From Actinomycetes bacterium (lineage in GTDB: Bacteria > Actinomycetota > Acidimicrobiia > Spongiisociales > UBA5794): 18,797 nt of DNA. The stretch spans positions 1 through 18,797 of the forward strand of contig JAMBLK010000246.1 in NCBI GenBank assembly GCA_023336855.1. Reading direction: 5' to 3'. The notes under the pieces were generated by a model, which was given only the letters and a program-made list of their open reading frames with translations, made no database searches and was not told the origin of the DNA. A program made the position numbers and the translations under genes. Shown in pieces: positions 1-7,093 of this stretch. Each line of letters begins with the position of its first letter. The stretch's first letter is position 1.

Positions 1-58
1 CAGGCGTCTGGCGTAGAAGACGACGGTGAAGACGTAGGTTTTGTACGCCAGACGCCTG
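1..58. repeat. Perfect 15-bp inverted repeat (long hairpin)
   Basis: Positions 1-15 are the exact reverse complement of positions 44-58, separated by a 28-nt loop. The hairpin lies 8 nt beyond the stop codon of the minus-strand YCII gene, so it could act as its terminator, but no T-tract is visible because the window starts at the outer arm. A REP-like element or the end of a mobile element is the alternative. The repeat is certain and its role is not. Confidence 0.6.
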
Positions 59-65
59 AGGAGGG

Positions 66-404
66 TCAGCCGTCCATGCCGGGCACCGGCATCATCTCAT
101 AGAGATCGATCGCGTAATCGCCCTTGCCTTCACTGAGGAACGGATGACTGTTGGCGAGCGCCCGTGCGCCATCCATGCTGTCCGCCTCGACGATCGAGTA
201 GCCGGTGAGGGACACTGCGGTCCCCGCCGAACCGTCGTCGACGATCGAGGATGACGGACCGAATGGTGCGCCGATGTCGGTGAGGGCCGATCCCACGCCT
301 TGCATCCACTCGGCCCACTTGGCCATGACGGTCTGCATCTCCTCCTGGGTCATCTCCGACATGTCGGTGGCGTCGCCTTTGTAGACGATCATGAACTGGG
401 CCAT
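66..404 (-). CDS. YCII-related domain protein
   Basis: This 112-aa protein begins MAQFMIVYKGD and fits the YCII/DGPF-type family of small single-domain ferredoxin-like proteins. The N-terminal beta strand, a central Met-rich helix (MQTVMAKWAEWMQ, about residues 23-35), a glycine- and serine-rich middle and the closing DLYEMMPVPG segment match that family. Family members are usually stand-alone proteins of uncertain role; some are dehydrochlorinase-like, and others sit beside ECF sigma factors. No sigma gene is visible here. A purine-rich GGGGAGG site sits a few bases upstream of the ATG and supports this start. The gene runs away from the RDD gene at 549, so 405-548 holds divergent promoters. 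No substrate can be inferred. Confidence 0.8.
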   Translation of the reverse strand: MAQFMIVYKGDATDMSEMTQEEMQTVMAKWAEWMQGVGSALTDIGAPFGPSSSIVDDGSAGTAVSLTGYSIVEADSMDGARALANSHPFLSEGKGDYAIDLYEMMPVPGMDG

Positions 405-548
405 TGTGCTGCCTCCCCGGTAGCTCGAATCACTCCGACTCTACGCGGTCACATACGGTCGCGACCGGGGATTCTTCGGGTGCGGTGAACTCCGCTTCCC
501 TCGCTATCGTCGGCACGGCAAAAGACCGACGAGAGGGAGTCAGGCGCG

Positions 549-1007
549 GTGGATCGGGAAGACAGATCCGTTGAAAGTTCCGAATTGGGCATCGGTGCGA
601 GTCTCAAACGGCGGGCCGTCGCCCGCTTCATCGACTCGTTCCTGATCGGTGTCGTCATCGTCTACGCGATCCCGATCGCCGGCTTCACCGAAGGGTTCAC
701 GACGACCGTCCTTTCTGTCGCTGTCGTCATGGCGTACTTCACCCTGATGGAGTCGTACAACGGGCGAACGATCGGCAAGATGGCGTTGGGGCTCAGAACC
801 GTTGGGCCGGACGGCCGGAACCCGTCACTCGAGATGGCCTTCCGCCGCAACGTCTGGTACCTGCTCGGCCTCTTCCCCTACATCGGTGGGGTGGCCGAGA
901 TCACTGCGGTGATCTACATTGCGGTGACGATCAGCCGGTCACCGACGAACACCGGATGGCACGACGTGTTCGCCCCCGGGACCCGTGTGGTGCCGGTCGG
1001 GCGCTGA
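549..1007 (+). CDS. RDD family integral membrane protein
   Basis: A 152-aa protein matching the RDD family. RRAVARFIDSFLIG (about residues 21-34) is the typical Arg/Asp motif opening the first membrane helix. GRTIGKMALGLRTVGPDGR (about 73-91) is the conserved loop, and a later RRN precedes another hydrophobic helix. Three to four membrane segments are apparent. RDD proteins are small membrane proteins mostly of unknown function, some linked to ion exchange or stress. The GTG start is chosen because a GAGGGAG site lies about 10 nt upstream and the RDD motif follows after a short hydrophilic tail. The next membrane-protein gene starts 6 nt after the stop, suggesting co-transcription. Confidence 0.8.
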   Translation: MDREDRSVESSELGIGASLKRRAVARFIDSFLIGVVIVYAIPIAGFTEGFTTTVLSVAVVMAYFTLMESYNGRTIGKMALGLRTVGPDGRNPSLEMAFRRNVWYLLGLFPYIGGVAEITAVIYIAVTISRSPTNTGWHDVFAPGTRVVPVGR

Positions 1008-1013
1008 TCTCTG

Positions 1014-1520
1014 ATGGCGCGACGCGACACGCTGCACTGGTTGGTGGATCTCTGGTGGCTGTGGGCGCTCGCTGCGCTGGCCGCCGGTGCCGTCACGACC
1101 GCTGCGGCTCAGGGCTTCCCGATCGTCGATCTCGAACTTGCTTGGACGGCGGAGCGGGCGGACGACGTGGTGCGCGGCGTCGATCTCGGTGTTGTTCGGG
1201 CGGCGGTCGTGTGGGACTTCCTGTTCATCCTCTTCTACGCCCCGGCGTTGTTCTTCGGATCCCTGTGGGCGAGGCGACAGCTCGCCGGTGACTTCGGTCG
1301 GAGAGCCGGAACCGTGATCGCTGTAGGCGGTCTCATCGCCGGAGTGCTCGACCTGATCGAGAACGTGGCGATGCTCGCATACCTCCGTGACCCGAACGCA
1401 TGGGGTGGCTGGAATCCGCTGGCTGCCGTCATGGCGATCCCGAAGTTCATCCTGGCCTTGGTAGCCATCATCTACATCCTGACCGGCATCGTTCTTGCCG
1501 TCGGCCGTCGATTTCGTTGA
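1014..1520 (+). CDS. Multi-pass membrane protein of unknown function
   Basis: The 168-aa product is strongly hydrophobic with about four membrane segments (approximate residues 10-33, 62-85, 95-118 and 140-163). The stretch GVLDLIENVAMLAYL in the third segment recalls a 'DL(I/L)EN' signature seen in various uncharacterised bacterial membrane proteins. I do not recognise a defined family. It lies 6 nt downstream of the RDD gene and is probably translated from the same mRNA. No transport or catalytic motif is visible. The gene ends facing the GlcG-like gene on the other strand with only 26 bases between the two stop codons. Confidence 0.75.
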   Translation: MARRDTLHWLVDLWWLWALAALAAGAVTTAAAQGFPIVDLELAWTAERADDVVRGVDLGVVRAAVVWDFLFILFYAPALFFGSLWARRQLAGDFGRRAGTVIAVGGLIAGVLDLIENVAMLAYLRDPNAWGGWNPLAAVMAIPKFILALVAIIYILTGIVLAVGRRFR

Positions 1521-1546
1521 CGGCTCGTCGGACGAAGATCTGCCGG

Positions 1547-1972
1547 TTAACCGCCCGCCTGAGCCTGTTTGAATGCGGCAACCCCAAGTCGGGCAAGTTC
1601 CATGTCCTCGGCCTCGGGGAGTCCGGAAACACCGATAGCGCCCACGACACGTCCGTCAACGCTGATGGGGACGCCACCGCCCCACGAGACGTAGCGGAGC
1701 TCGCCGAAGTTCGTCATCGGGAACCCCTCGGTCTTGGATGCTTCACCGATGGCCTTCGACTCGGCCTGCTCCCTGGCGGCGGTGTAAGCCTTGTTCATGG
1801 CGATGGTGATCGAGGGGAGTCGGCATCCATCGGTTCGAACGAAGGCGAGGAGCTCTCCGTGATCGTCGACAACGGCAACTGCTGCGCCTCGGCCGGTGCG
1901 TTCGAGTTCGCCCCGGATCGCATCGAGGATGACGAGTGCGTCGCTGTGGCCCAGTCTGTTGATGGTGTCCAC
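1547..1972 (-). CDS. GlcG/HbpS family protein (heme-binding-like)
   Basis: A 141-aa protein of the GlcG/HbpS (DUF336) family. Visible signatures are the N-terminal helix followed by AAVAVVDDHGELLAFVRTDG (about residues 34-53), then ITIAMNKAYTAA (about 56-67), and the glycine-rich GGGVPI...VVGAIGVSG block (about 98-117). HbpS of Streptomyces binds heme in the extracellular space, and GlcG occurs in glycolate operons. Neither context is present here and no signal peptide is seen, so the role is open. The GTG start is preceded by GAAGGAGG at good spacing. The gene diverges from the AbiEi-like gene, and 1973-2095 must hold promoters for both. Confidence 0.82.
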   Translation of the reverse strand: MDTINRLGHSDALVILDAIRGELERTGRGAAVAVVDDHGELLAFVRTDGCRLPSITIAMNKAYTAAREQAESKAIGEASKTEGFPMTNFGELRYVSWGGGVPISVDGRVVGAIGVSGLPEAEDMELARLGVAAFKQAQAGG

Positions 1973-2057
1973 GTCGGCCTCCTTCGGGTCCCGTCACCCT
2001 ACCCATCCGATCGATGTCCCTCGTCTGGGTTCCACGAGTGTGTTCTGTATTGTCGAC

Positions 2058-2088
2058 CTTTGCCATGTCGTGGCAAAGTAAAGTAACT
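2058..2088 (+). promoter_or_regulatory. Inverted repeats upstream of the AbiEi-like gene
   Basis: Positions 2058-2065 and 2071-2078 form a perfect 8-bp inverted repeat with a 5-nt gap (CTTTGCCA...TGGCAAAG). It is followed closely by the small palindrome AAGTAACTT. A TAAAGT hexamer at 2079-2084 could be a -10 box for the gene at 2096. AbiEi antitoxins are known to bind inverted repeats in their own promoter, so this is a good operator candidate. The binding itself is inferred. Confidence 0.5.
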
Positions 2089-2095
2089 TGCATTC

Positions 2096-3217
2096 ATGTG
2101 TTCTCCGATACACAATGACTTCGTGAAGATGCGAACCGCCGCACGTGATGCTGCCGTTGACCAGGCCTTGGAGGTCCTGGCCGACCGTCTGCCTCTTGGC
2201 TGGAAGATCGACCGTGACCGGGGGTCGGTCGGTGATGACGATCGCGTCGGCCTGGTCGTTGAGGACCCCTCCAGTGTCCGCAAGTCGATCTTGGCTGATG
2301 TCCGACTCAGCGTCTCCCCGATGGACCTCCAGAGGGCCTACCCGGCATCGAACGAGATGCGATCATCTTCCGATCCTGACGATCCGATCCTGGTCATTGC
2401 ACGCTATCTCAGCCCTCGCAGCCGCACCGTTCTCGATGAAGCTTCCGTCAACTACCTTGATCTCACGGGGAACGTTCGGCTATCGGTCAGCTCTCCGGGA
2501 TTGTCAATCCTCACCGAGGGTGCTCAGCGAGATCCGACGCCGAGAGCACGCCCGCATCGAGGAATAGCGGGGTTGGCAGCCGGACGAATCATCCGGGCGC
2601 TTGCCGACGCCGCACCGCCTTACTCGGTCAGCCAGCTTGCCTCGATCGCGGAGGTGAGCGTCGGCTATTGCTCGCGCACGTTGCAGGCACTTGAGAGGGA
2701 GGCACTTGTCGGGCGAGATAGTCGCGGCACGGTTCGGAGTGTGGACTGGCCGAATCTGTTGCGACGCCGTGGCGGCGCAGTACCGCTCCTCGATCCAAGA
2801 CGTACCACCAACCACATCGCTCGAATGGGGGTTCGCGGTGCTGTCGACCTCCTGGGAGGTATGGACGCCGATTCATACGCAATCACGGGATCGTTCGCAG
2901 CGGCTCGAATCCGACCGGTCGCCGCTTCCGTGGCCCTGGTGGTGTACACACCGCGTCCTGATCGCTTGGCAACGTCCCTCGATCTGCTCCCTGCAGACGC
3001 TGGTGCCAATGTGTTTCTCGTCGTCCCGGCCGATGATGGGGTGTTCACCGGGTCGTCGATCCTGGGCGGCAATCGCTGGGTCGCTCCGAGTCAGATCGTG
3101 ATTGACTGCCTTGGGGGATGGGGGCGAATGCCTCAGGAAGGTGAGGCGGTCATTGAGTGGATGATGGAGGATGAGGACGAGTGGCGGACGCAGAAGTTGG
3201 AAGTAGAGATCCGATGA
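2096..3217 (+). CDS. AbiEi-like antitoxin with winged helix-turn-helix
   Basis: A 373-aa protein resembling actinobacterial AbiEi-type antitoxins of type IV toxin-antitoxin systems. The N-terminal half includes the LDLTGNVRL strand (about 121-129). A winged HTH follows at about 161-215 (AAGRIIRALAD, then YSVSQLASIAEVSVGYCSR). The C-terminal domain contains YAITGSFAAAR and ends in EGEAVIEWMMEDEDEW. Antitoxins of this class repress their own promoter through the HTH and counteract the AbiEii nucleotidyltransferase. The stop overlaps the ATG of that partner gene (ATGA), as expected for a coupled pair. A start at 2129 (MRTAARD) is possible because 2096 lacks a clear ribosome-binding site. Family assignment rests on the domain pattern and the neighbour. 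Confidence 0.75.
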   Translation: MCSPIHNDFVKMRTAARDAAVDQALEVLADRLPLGWKIDRDRGSVGDDDRVGLVVEDPSSVRKSILADVRLSVSPMDLQRAYPASNEMRSSSDPDDPILVIARYLSPRSRTVLDEASVNYLDLTGNVRLSVSSPGLSILTEGAQRDPTPRARPHRGIAGLAAGRIIRALADAAPPYSVSQLASIAEVSVGYCSRTLQALEREALVGRDSRGTVRSVDWPNLLRRRGGAVPLLDPRRTTNHIARMGVRGAVDLLGGMDADSYAITGSFAAARIRPVAASVALVVYTPRPDRLATSLDLLPADAGANVFLVVPADDGVFTGSSILGGNRWVAPSQIVIDCLGGWGRMPQEGEAVIEWMMEDEDEWRTQKLEVEIR

Positions 3218-4059
3218 ACGGACCACCGCCTCTCATGGTCGAGGCCCGGCGGGCATTGCTTGACGCCCTGACTGCTCTCGCTGCTCATCGCAGATCCCTC
3301 ATTCTTGTCGGTGCACAAGCCGTTTACCTCCGCACGGCGAACGTCGACGTCTCGTTCTCCGTCAGCTATACGACGGATGCTGATCTCGTGGTCGATCCGG
3401 CGACGCTCAGCGACGTGCCCCTCCTCGCAGAAGCGATGCAGAGCGCCGGCTTCGAATTGACCCAGCCGGACCGTCCCGGCATCTGGGGGAAGTGGACCGT
3501 CGTGGATGGGCGCGATGTGCTCGTTCCCGTTGATCTCATCGTTCCGGAGGCCCTGGCCGGGCCGGGACGACGTGGAGTCCGGCTGGGACCCCATGGAAAG
3601 CGAGTCGCCGGGAGGGCGGTCTGACTTGAGGCAACCTTGGTCGACCACTCACCGACGACGATCGAGTCGTTTGACCCCGAGGACACTCGCCTTGCCACCG
3701 TCGAGGTCGCAGGGACGACGGCGCTCCTCGTGTCCAAGCTCCACAAGATCGGAGAGCGGGCCGCCGCAGCGGATGTTCGTCCGGACCGACTGCTCGTGAA
3801 AGATGGAGCAGACACGTACCGGTTGATGCTCAACCTGGATGCGTTGACTGCTGTTGATCGGTTCGAAGCGCTTCTGAGAGATCCTGTGGCCGGTGAATCG
3901 ACCCGGACTGCGATGCTCGACCTTGATCAACTGTTCACATCACCGGCGAGTGTTGGGGTCCGGCTTGCCGCCGAAGGGTTCGCACCCGATGTACCCGCCG
4001 AGCGCGTCGAGGGTGTGTGCGTGGGTTTCGCCCGATCAGTGCTCGGAGGATTGTCCTAG
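3214..4059 (+). pseudogene. AbiEii-like nucleotidyltransferase toxin, interrupted by in-frame TGA
   Basis: Two open segments in the same frame make up one nucleotidyltransferase-like gene separated by a single TGA at 3622-3624 (codon 137). The first part carries LVGAQAVYLR (about 31-40), TTDADLVV with D55 and D57, and a third acidic residue in VPVDLIV (D107), as expected for a polymerase-beta-type active site. After the TGA the frame continues with LEATLVDHSPTTIESFDPED and a helical C-terminal region including LLVSKLHKIGER, typical of AbiEii partners. The TGA probably replaced a GGA or CGA codon. Other genes here use TGA as a stop, so recoding is unlikely. A truncated 136-aa product or a GTG/TTG restart after the stop is possible. 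The stop codon overlaps the end of the convergent apbE gene. Confidence 0.7.
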
Positions 4060-4770
4060 CCACGGTGCAGCCGGCGACCGGAGGACCCGTCGGTCGGATG
4101 TGACGGCGATCAGGTCGTAGTCGGGGTAGTCGCCCAGCCAGGCGATGCTCCCGAGACCTGCGGCGAAGACGGCAGTCGCCAGGGCGTCGGCGATTCCGAG
4201 GTCGGGGCCGACGATCGACACGCTCGCGAGTTCCTCGTCCCGGTCGTCCGCACCCCAGATGTGGTCACCTCTCTCGTACCTGCCGGAGGTTGCGATGGCG
4301 CCATCCCGCAGGTCCACGGTGCCGAGCGTCGCATCGGCATCGAGGCGATCTCGTATCCCGACACGCCATGCCTCTGATCCGGGCGGCGCGCCGCGGGCGA
4401 CGATGTCGCCGCCCGCCGATATCGAGAACGAGGCGATCCCGGCGTCGGTGAGGATCCCGGCAGCGGACTCGACCGCCCATCCCTTCACGTAGCCGGACGG
4501 ATCGAGGCCACTTTCGGGGCAGTGGTCGAACGCTCCTGCGGTCTTGCGTCGCAGTTCCTCACAGGTAGCGAGGACGTCGTGGACCCTCGGGTCTGCGTCA
4601 TCGATCGAGAGGTCGCCACGGGCGATCCGGGAGATCTCGCTGTCCTGTTTGAAGACGCTGAACGTGTTCTCAACGTAGTGCAGCAGCGCCACGGCTTCGT
4701 CGAGAGCACTCTGAGGGAAGAAGGGATCCCGGATGTCGAACAGCACCGCCGTCCCCATAACGTGTTCCAC
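4036..4770 (-). CDS. apbE: FAD:protein FMN transferase (ApbE)
   Basis: ApbE transfers FMN from FAD to a Ser/Thr of target flavoproteins. The family opens with VEHVMGTAVLFDIRD. Further on, DPSGYVKGWAVE, SISAGGDIVARG and the late ATSGRYERG segment correspond to the FAD- and Mg-binding parts of the fold. About 244 aa without a signal peptide is on the short side, suggesting a cytoplasmic enzyme. The start is uncertain: GTG at 4770 is chosen because it is just beyond the stop of the upstream FMN-binding gene and leaves VEHVMGT intact. ATG at 4758 is an alternative, and an ATG at 4848 would overlap the neighbour by 55 bp. Its likely substrate is encoded directly upstream at 4794-5348. Confidence 0.88.
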   Translation of the reverse strand: MEHVMGTAVLFDIRDPFFPQSALDEAVALLHYVENTFSVFKQDSEISRIARGDLSIDDADPRVHDVLATCEELRRKTAGAFDHCPESGLDPSGYVKGWAVESAAGILTDAGIASFSISAGGDIVARGAPPGSEAWRVGIRDRLDADATLGTVDLRDGAIATSGRYERGDHIWGADDRDEELASVSIVGPDLGIADALATAVFAAGLGSIAWLGDYPDYDLIAVTSDRRVLRSPAAPWLGQSSEH

Positions 4771-4793
4771 ATGGGTAGGTGACGGGAGGTCGA

Positions 4794-5348
4794 TCAGATC
4801 CCCGCTTGGTCCATCGCCGACCGGACCGATGCCGTGTAGGCGCCCCACGTGACCGTCGCTCCCGAGATGGCGTCGATGTCCGCACTCTGGGTGCTGATCA
4901 CGTCCTCCTCATAGAGAGGGAGCACGTAGTCGTTGATCTGCTGGGATTTCCGGTCGTGTGGTTCCGAGATGGTGATGATGTCGACCATCTCGCCACCTTC
5001 GATGACGATCTCAACCTGGAACTCGCCGAACTCCGTCGGGACGCTGGCCCCGAGGACGGATCCGTCCACCGGCGCCGTGATCGTGGTGCTGGTTGTCGAA
5101 GGGTCGGGCGTCGTCGACGTCGTGGATTGAGGGGTGTCCGGGGTGGGAGGGGTCGTTGTCGGCGGCTCTCCGGAGGTGGTGGACGTGACCGTTCGGTGTG
5201 CCTGGCCCGTGGTGGCATCCGGTTCGACGGGCGCCGGCAGCGTGACCGTCATGTCACCCGCGACGGCCGTGATCAGGCCGGTGTCCGGGTTGAACAGCAG
5301 CAGGATCCCGAGGACGAGGAGGCCGATGAGGCTGAGAGTACGTTTCAT
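4794..5348 (-). CDS. Secreted or anchored FMN-binding domain protein (flavinylated)
   Basis: The 184-aa product starts MKRTLSLIGLLVLGILLLF, a signal peptide or membrane anchor. A long Thr/Pro/Ser linker follows (about residues 46-95, rich in TTT, TPP and TST). The FMN_bind domain spans about 105-184, with GEFQVEIVIEGGEMVDI and DAISGATVTWGA. SGAT at 162-165 matches the covalent flavinylation motif; T165 is the expected FMN attachment site, supplied by the adjacent ApbE. The linker suggests a tethered extracytoplasmic electron-transfer domain. The ATG at 5348 is chosen over 5441 because it places the hydrophobic segment at the N terminus. The gene diverges from the DUF4405 membrane gene, with which it probably forms an electron-transfer module. 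Confidence 0.85.
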   Translation of the reverse strand: MKRTLSLIGLLVLGILLLFNPDTGLITAVAGDMTVTLPAPVEPDATTGQAHRTVTSTTSGEPPTTTPPTPDTPQSTTSTTPDPSTTSTTITAPVDGSVLGASVPTEFGEFQVEIVIEGGEMVDIITISEPHDRKSQQINDYVLPLYEEDVISTQSADIDAISGATVTWGAYTASVRSAMDQAGI

Positions 5349-5533
5349 AACCTCTGAATCGATTCCGGGGAAGTATCCATCGGGACCATGAGGAGAGGAT
5401 GAGAGCGGTCTCCGAGCAGCATGAGAACCCGTTCCGTCCATTCTTATGAGGCTCTCATCCCACAGCCAGGTTCTTCACATCTTCGAGTGCTTGCATCTCG
5501 ATGAAGTACCTCGGACTGGGGCGTGATGAAACG

Positions 5534-6055
5534 ATGGATTCCACAGTCCAGGTGAGGCGGTCGGGCGAACGATCGCCGGCCCGCCCCAATCGAACGCTGC
5601 GGTTGTTCGCCGTCGACGCCTTCCTCTTTGCACTGTTCGTCGTGGTCGTCAACGTGCCGCTGACCGGTCTTGCCATTCACGAGTGGCTCGGCATCGTGAT
5701 CGCGATCGGGATGGTCGTGCACATCATCCAGCACGCCAACTGGGTGGTAACGACCACACGACGCCTGATGTCGGCAACCTCTTTCCAGAATCGGGTCAAC
5801 TATCTGTTGATGGTGGGGATCTTCATCGGGTTCGTTTCGATCATCGCTTCGGGACTTCTCATCTCAGAGGTGGCGCTTCCGTGGCTCGGGGTGACCCCCG
5901 GTGGCCTACCGTTCATGCTCTGGCTTCATCTCGCATCTGTTGGTTGGGTGATCTGGTTGACGGCGATCCACCTCGCTGTCAACTGGCGCTGGATCGTGAG
6001 TGCGTCTGATCGGCTCATCTTCAAACGGTTTGCACGGTCGGGAGGTGGACGGTGA
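5534..6055 (+). CDS. DUF4405-type cytochrome-b-like membrane protein
   Basis: A 173-aa protein with four membrane helices (about 25-45, 50-70, 90-112 and 128-150). Histidines lie in the helices at H49, H63, H67, H132 and H146, a pattern suggesting heme b ligation as in DUF4405 and related cytochrome-b-like proteins. The sequences AIHEWLGIVIAIGMVVHIIQH and AIHLAVNW are characteristic. DUF4405 genes are frequent neighbours of FMN_bind and ApbE genes, where they are thought to pass electrons from quinones to extracytoplasmic flavin domains. ATG at 5534 is preferred; ATG at 5501 would add 11 residues. The stop overlaps the start of the next membrane protein (GTGA at 6052). Heme binding is inferred. 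Confidence 0.78.
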   Translation: MDSTVQVRRSGERSPARPNRTLRLFAVDAFLFALFVVVVNVPLTGLAIHEWLGIVIAIGMVVHIIQHANWVVTTTRRLMSATSFQNRVNYLLMVGIFIGFVSIIASGLLISEVALPWLGVTPGGLPFMLWLHLASVGWVIWLTAIHLAVNWRWIVSASDRLIFKRFARSGGGR

Positions 6056-6318
6056 AGACGACACAGCGAACCCTGACCGTTCTGATCCTCGCGTTCGGTG
6101 TGCTCCTGGCCTGGGCCCTGATCGCACGGACCCCGTGGGCCGGGACCGTGGATACGCTCACGGCCGGCAACGCCTACACGCAACCGATCGAGCCGATCCG
6201 TGACATTGCGGGAGCGCTCCTCATTGCGATCCCTGCCGTGCTGCTCATCCGTTCAGGGTGGTCATGGTTTGCGCGGATGATCCTCGGCCGTGAGGATGCC
6301 CGGCGCATCCGTGTCTGA
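6052..6318 (+). CDS. Small two-helix membrane protein
   Basis: The 88-aa protein has a first hydrophobic segment at about residues 8-25 and a second at about 51-68, joined by an extracytoplasmic-looking loop (TPWAGTVDTLTAGNAYTQPIE), and a basic C-terminal tail. I recognise no family. Its GTG start overlaps the DUF4405 stop codon (GTGA) and GGAGGTGG precedes it, so it is translationally coupled to that gene and is probably a subunit or assembly partner of the flavin/heme electron-transfer module. Confidence 0.7.
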   Translation: MKTTQRTLTVLILAFGVLLAWALIARTPWAGTVDTLTAGNAYTQPIEPIRDIAGALLIAIPAVLLIRSGWSWFARMILGREDARRIRV

Positions 6319-6338
6319 CGAACCGTCGATCGGAAGTC

Positions 6339-6373
6339 TTCCAACGCGGTCCGGGATGACATACGTTGCGGCT
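6339..6373 (+). promoter_or_regulatory. Possible leaderless promoter for the 6374 gene
   Basis: TACGTT at 6362-6367 ends exactly 6 nt before the ATG at 6374, and a weak TTCCAA hexamer lies 17 bp further upstream at 6339-6344. No Shine-Dalgarno sequence is present. The geometry equals that of the recombinase promoters further on and fits leaderless transcription. The -35 is poor. Confidence 0.35.
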
Positions 6374-6790
6374 ATGACTGCCATCAACGAAGAAGACCGC
6401 CAGGAGTTCATCCTCGAGATCAGCCGCAAGATGGATGCCTTCCGGGAGGAGCACCTCTCGGACGAACCGGACTGGGACCCACTGCACGCCGCCCTCCCCG
6501 TGAAGCATTGTGACGGCTTCATGTGGATGTACAGAACGGAGAGGGAAGCCGACACCATCGAGCACTACAAGCACGGCATCACCCGCCGATACCTCCACCT
6601 CGATCACGGCGGACACGCCTACCTCTACGGCGATGGTGAGTATGTCGAGACTCCGGTCGGGATCGCCGTCGAGATCGTGTTCGCCGACATCGCTTCGATG
6701 GGTGCGACGCGGGAGACCGCGTACGACGAGGCGTATGTGCTGGAGAAGCATCGCACGGCCCGTGAGATGGGTTGGACGATCATCTCGTGA
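6374..6790 (+). CDS. Unrecognised 138-aa soluble protein
   Basis: The product begins MTAINEEDRQEFILEISRKM and is a soluble, acidic protein rich in aromatic residues and histidine (HYKHG, RRYLHLDHGGHAYLYG). I cannot assign a family. It has a predicted helical N-terminal third followed by a beta-rich middle with alternating YLHLDHGGHAYLY, then EIVFADIASMGATRETAYDEAY and a helical end. There is no signal peptide, membrane segment or obvious catalytic motif, though the histidine cluster could bind a metal. ATG at 6374 is chosen because a TACGTT box sits just upstream and the extension to 6290 would run into the preceding gene. The gene is followed by an RHH/MazF toxin-antitoxin pair. Confidence 0.65.
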   Translation: MTAINEEDRQEFILEISRKMDAFREEHLSDEPDWDPLHAALPVKHCDGFMWMYRTEREADTIEHYKHGITRRYLHLDHGGHAYLYGDGEYVETPVGIAVEIVFADIASMGATRETAYDEAYVLEKHRTAREMGWTIIS

Positions 6791-6813
6791 ACGGTGTACG
6801 TGACCATGCCGCA

Positions 6814-6826
6814 ACTCATATTGAGT
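6814..6826. promoter_or_regulatory. 13-bp palindrome upstream of the RHH/MazF operon
   Basis: ACTCA-TAT-TGAGT is a perfect 5-bp inverted repeat around a TAT centre, about 43 nt upstream of the RHH antitoxin start. RHH antitoxins usually bind short palindromes in their own promoter, so this is an operator candidate. No direct evidence of binding. Confidence 0.4.
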
Positions 6827-6850
6827 AGTGAAGCCATCCGACTGTGAGCA

Positions 6851-6874
6851 GTATGGAAGTATGAAAGTATGAAA
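6851..6874 (+). repeat. Three tandem 8-bp repeats with stacked ATG codons over the antitoxin start
   Basis: Three tandem units GTATGGAA, GTATGAAA, GTATGAAA cover the start of the RHH gene. Each carries an ATG in a different frame. ATGs at 6853 and 6861 open three-codon ORFs (MEV, MKV) whose TGA overlaps the next ATG, and the third ATG at 6869 opens the antitoxin gene. A gain or loss of one unit would change the number of mini-ORFs but not the antitoxin frame. The arrangement is directly visible; any regulatory effect is inferred. Confidence 0.6.
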
Positions 6875-7093
6875 GTGAGTGTGAGTCTTCCCAGCGATGA
6901 CGTCGAGTTCCTCGACGAGTACGCCAAGACCCACGGCTACGACTCCCGTTCGGCGGTTGTTCACGCCGCCGTACGGATGCTGCGCTCTGCGAAGCTCGGT
7001 GACGCGTACGAGCAGGCGTGGGCTGAGTGGTTCGATTCGGGCGACGCCGCTGCGTGGGACGGCGCCGTTGGCGACGGACTGGCGGGTGACTGA
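6869..7093 (+). CDS. Ribbon-helix-helix antitoxin of a MazF-type pair
   Basis: A 74-aa protein beginning MKVSVSLPSDDVEFLDEYAK, a beta strand followed by a helix as in RHH DNA-binding antitoxins. The second helix is SRSAVVHAAVRMLR (about 27-40). The acidic, Trp-containing C-terminal tail (AWAEWFDSGDAAAWDG) is the part expected to wrap and inhibit the toxin. The stop overlaps the ATG of the MazF-like gene by one base (TGATG), a classic type II toxin-antitoxin layout. Such antitoxins bind their own promoter; the palindrome at 6814-6826 is a candidate site. The start lies in the third of three tandem 8-bp repeats. Confidence 0.82.
   Translation: MKVSVSLPSDDVEFLDEYAKTHGYDSRSAVVHAAVRMLRSAKLGDAYEQAWAEWFDSGDAAAWDGAVGDGLAGD

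Noticed and set aside
1504..1524. Inverted repeat GCCGTC...GACGGC at the end of the 168-aa membrane protein gene
   Set aside because: The stem is only 6 bp, overlaps the coding end and has no T-run. It could help termination between convergent genes but is within chance for GC-rich DNA.
3622..3624. TGA as a recoded sense codon
   Set aside because: Many genes in the window end in TGA at the family's normal length, including overlapping ATGA junctions, so TGA is a normal stop here.
4794..5357. Plus-strand open frames opposite the FMN-binding gene
   Set aside because: Their translations are low-complexity Arg/Gly/Val-rich sequence produced by the complementary Thr/Pro linker codons. They have no family resemblance.
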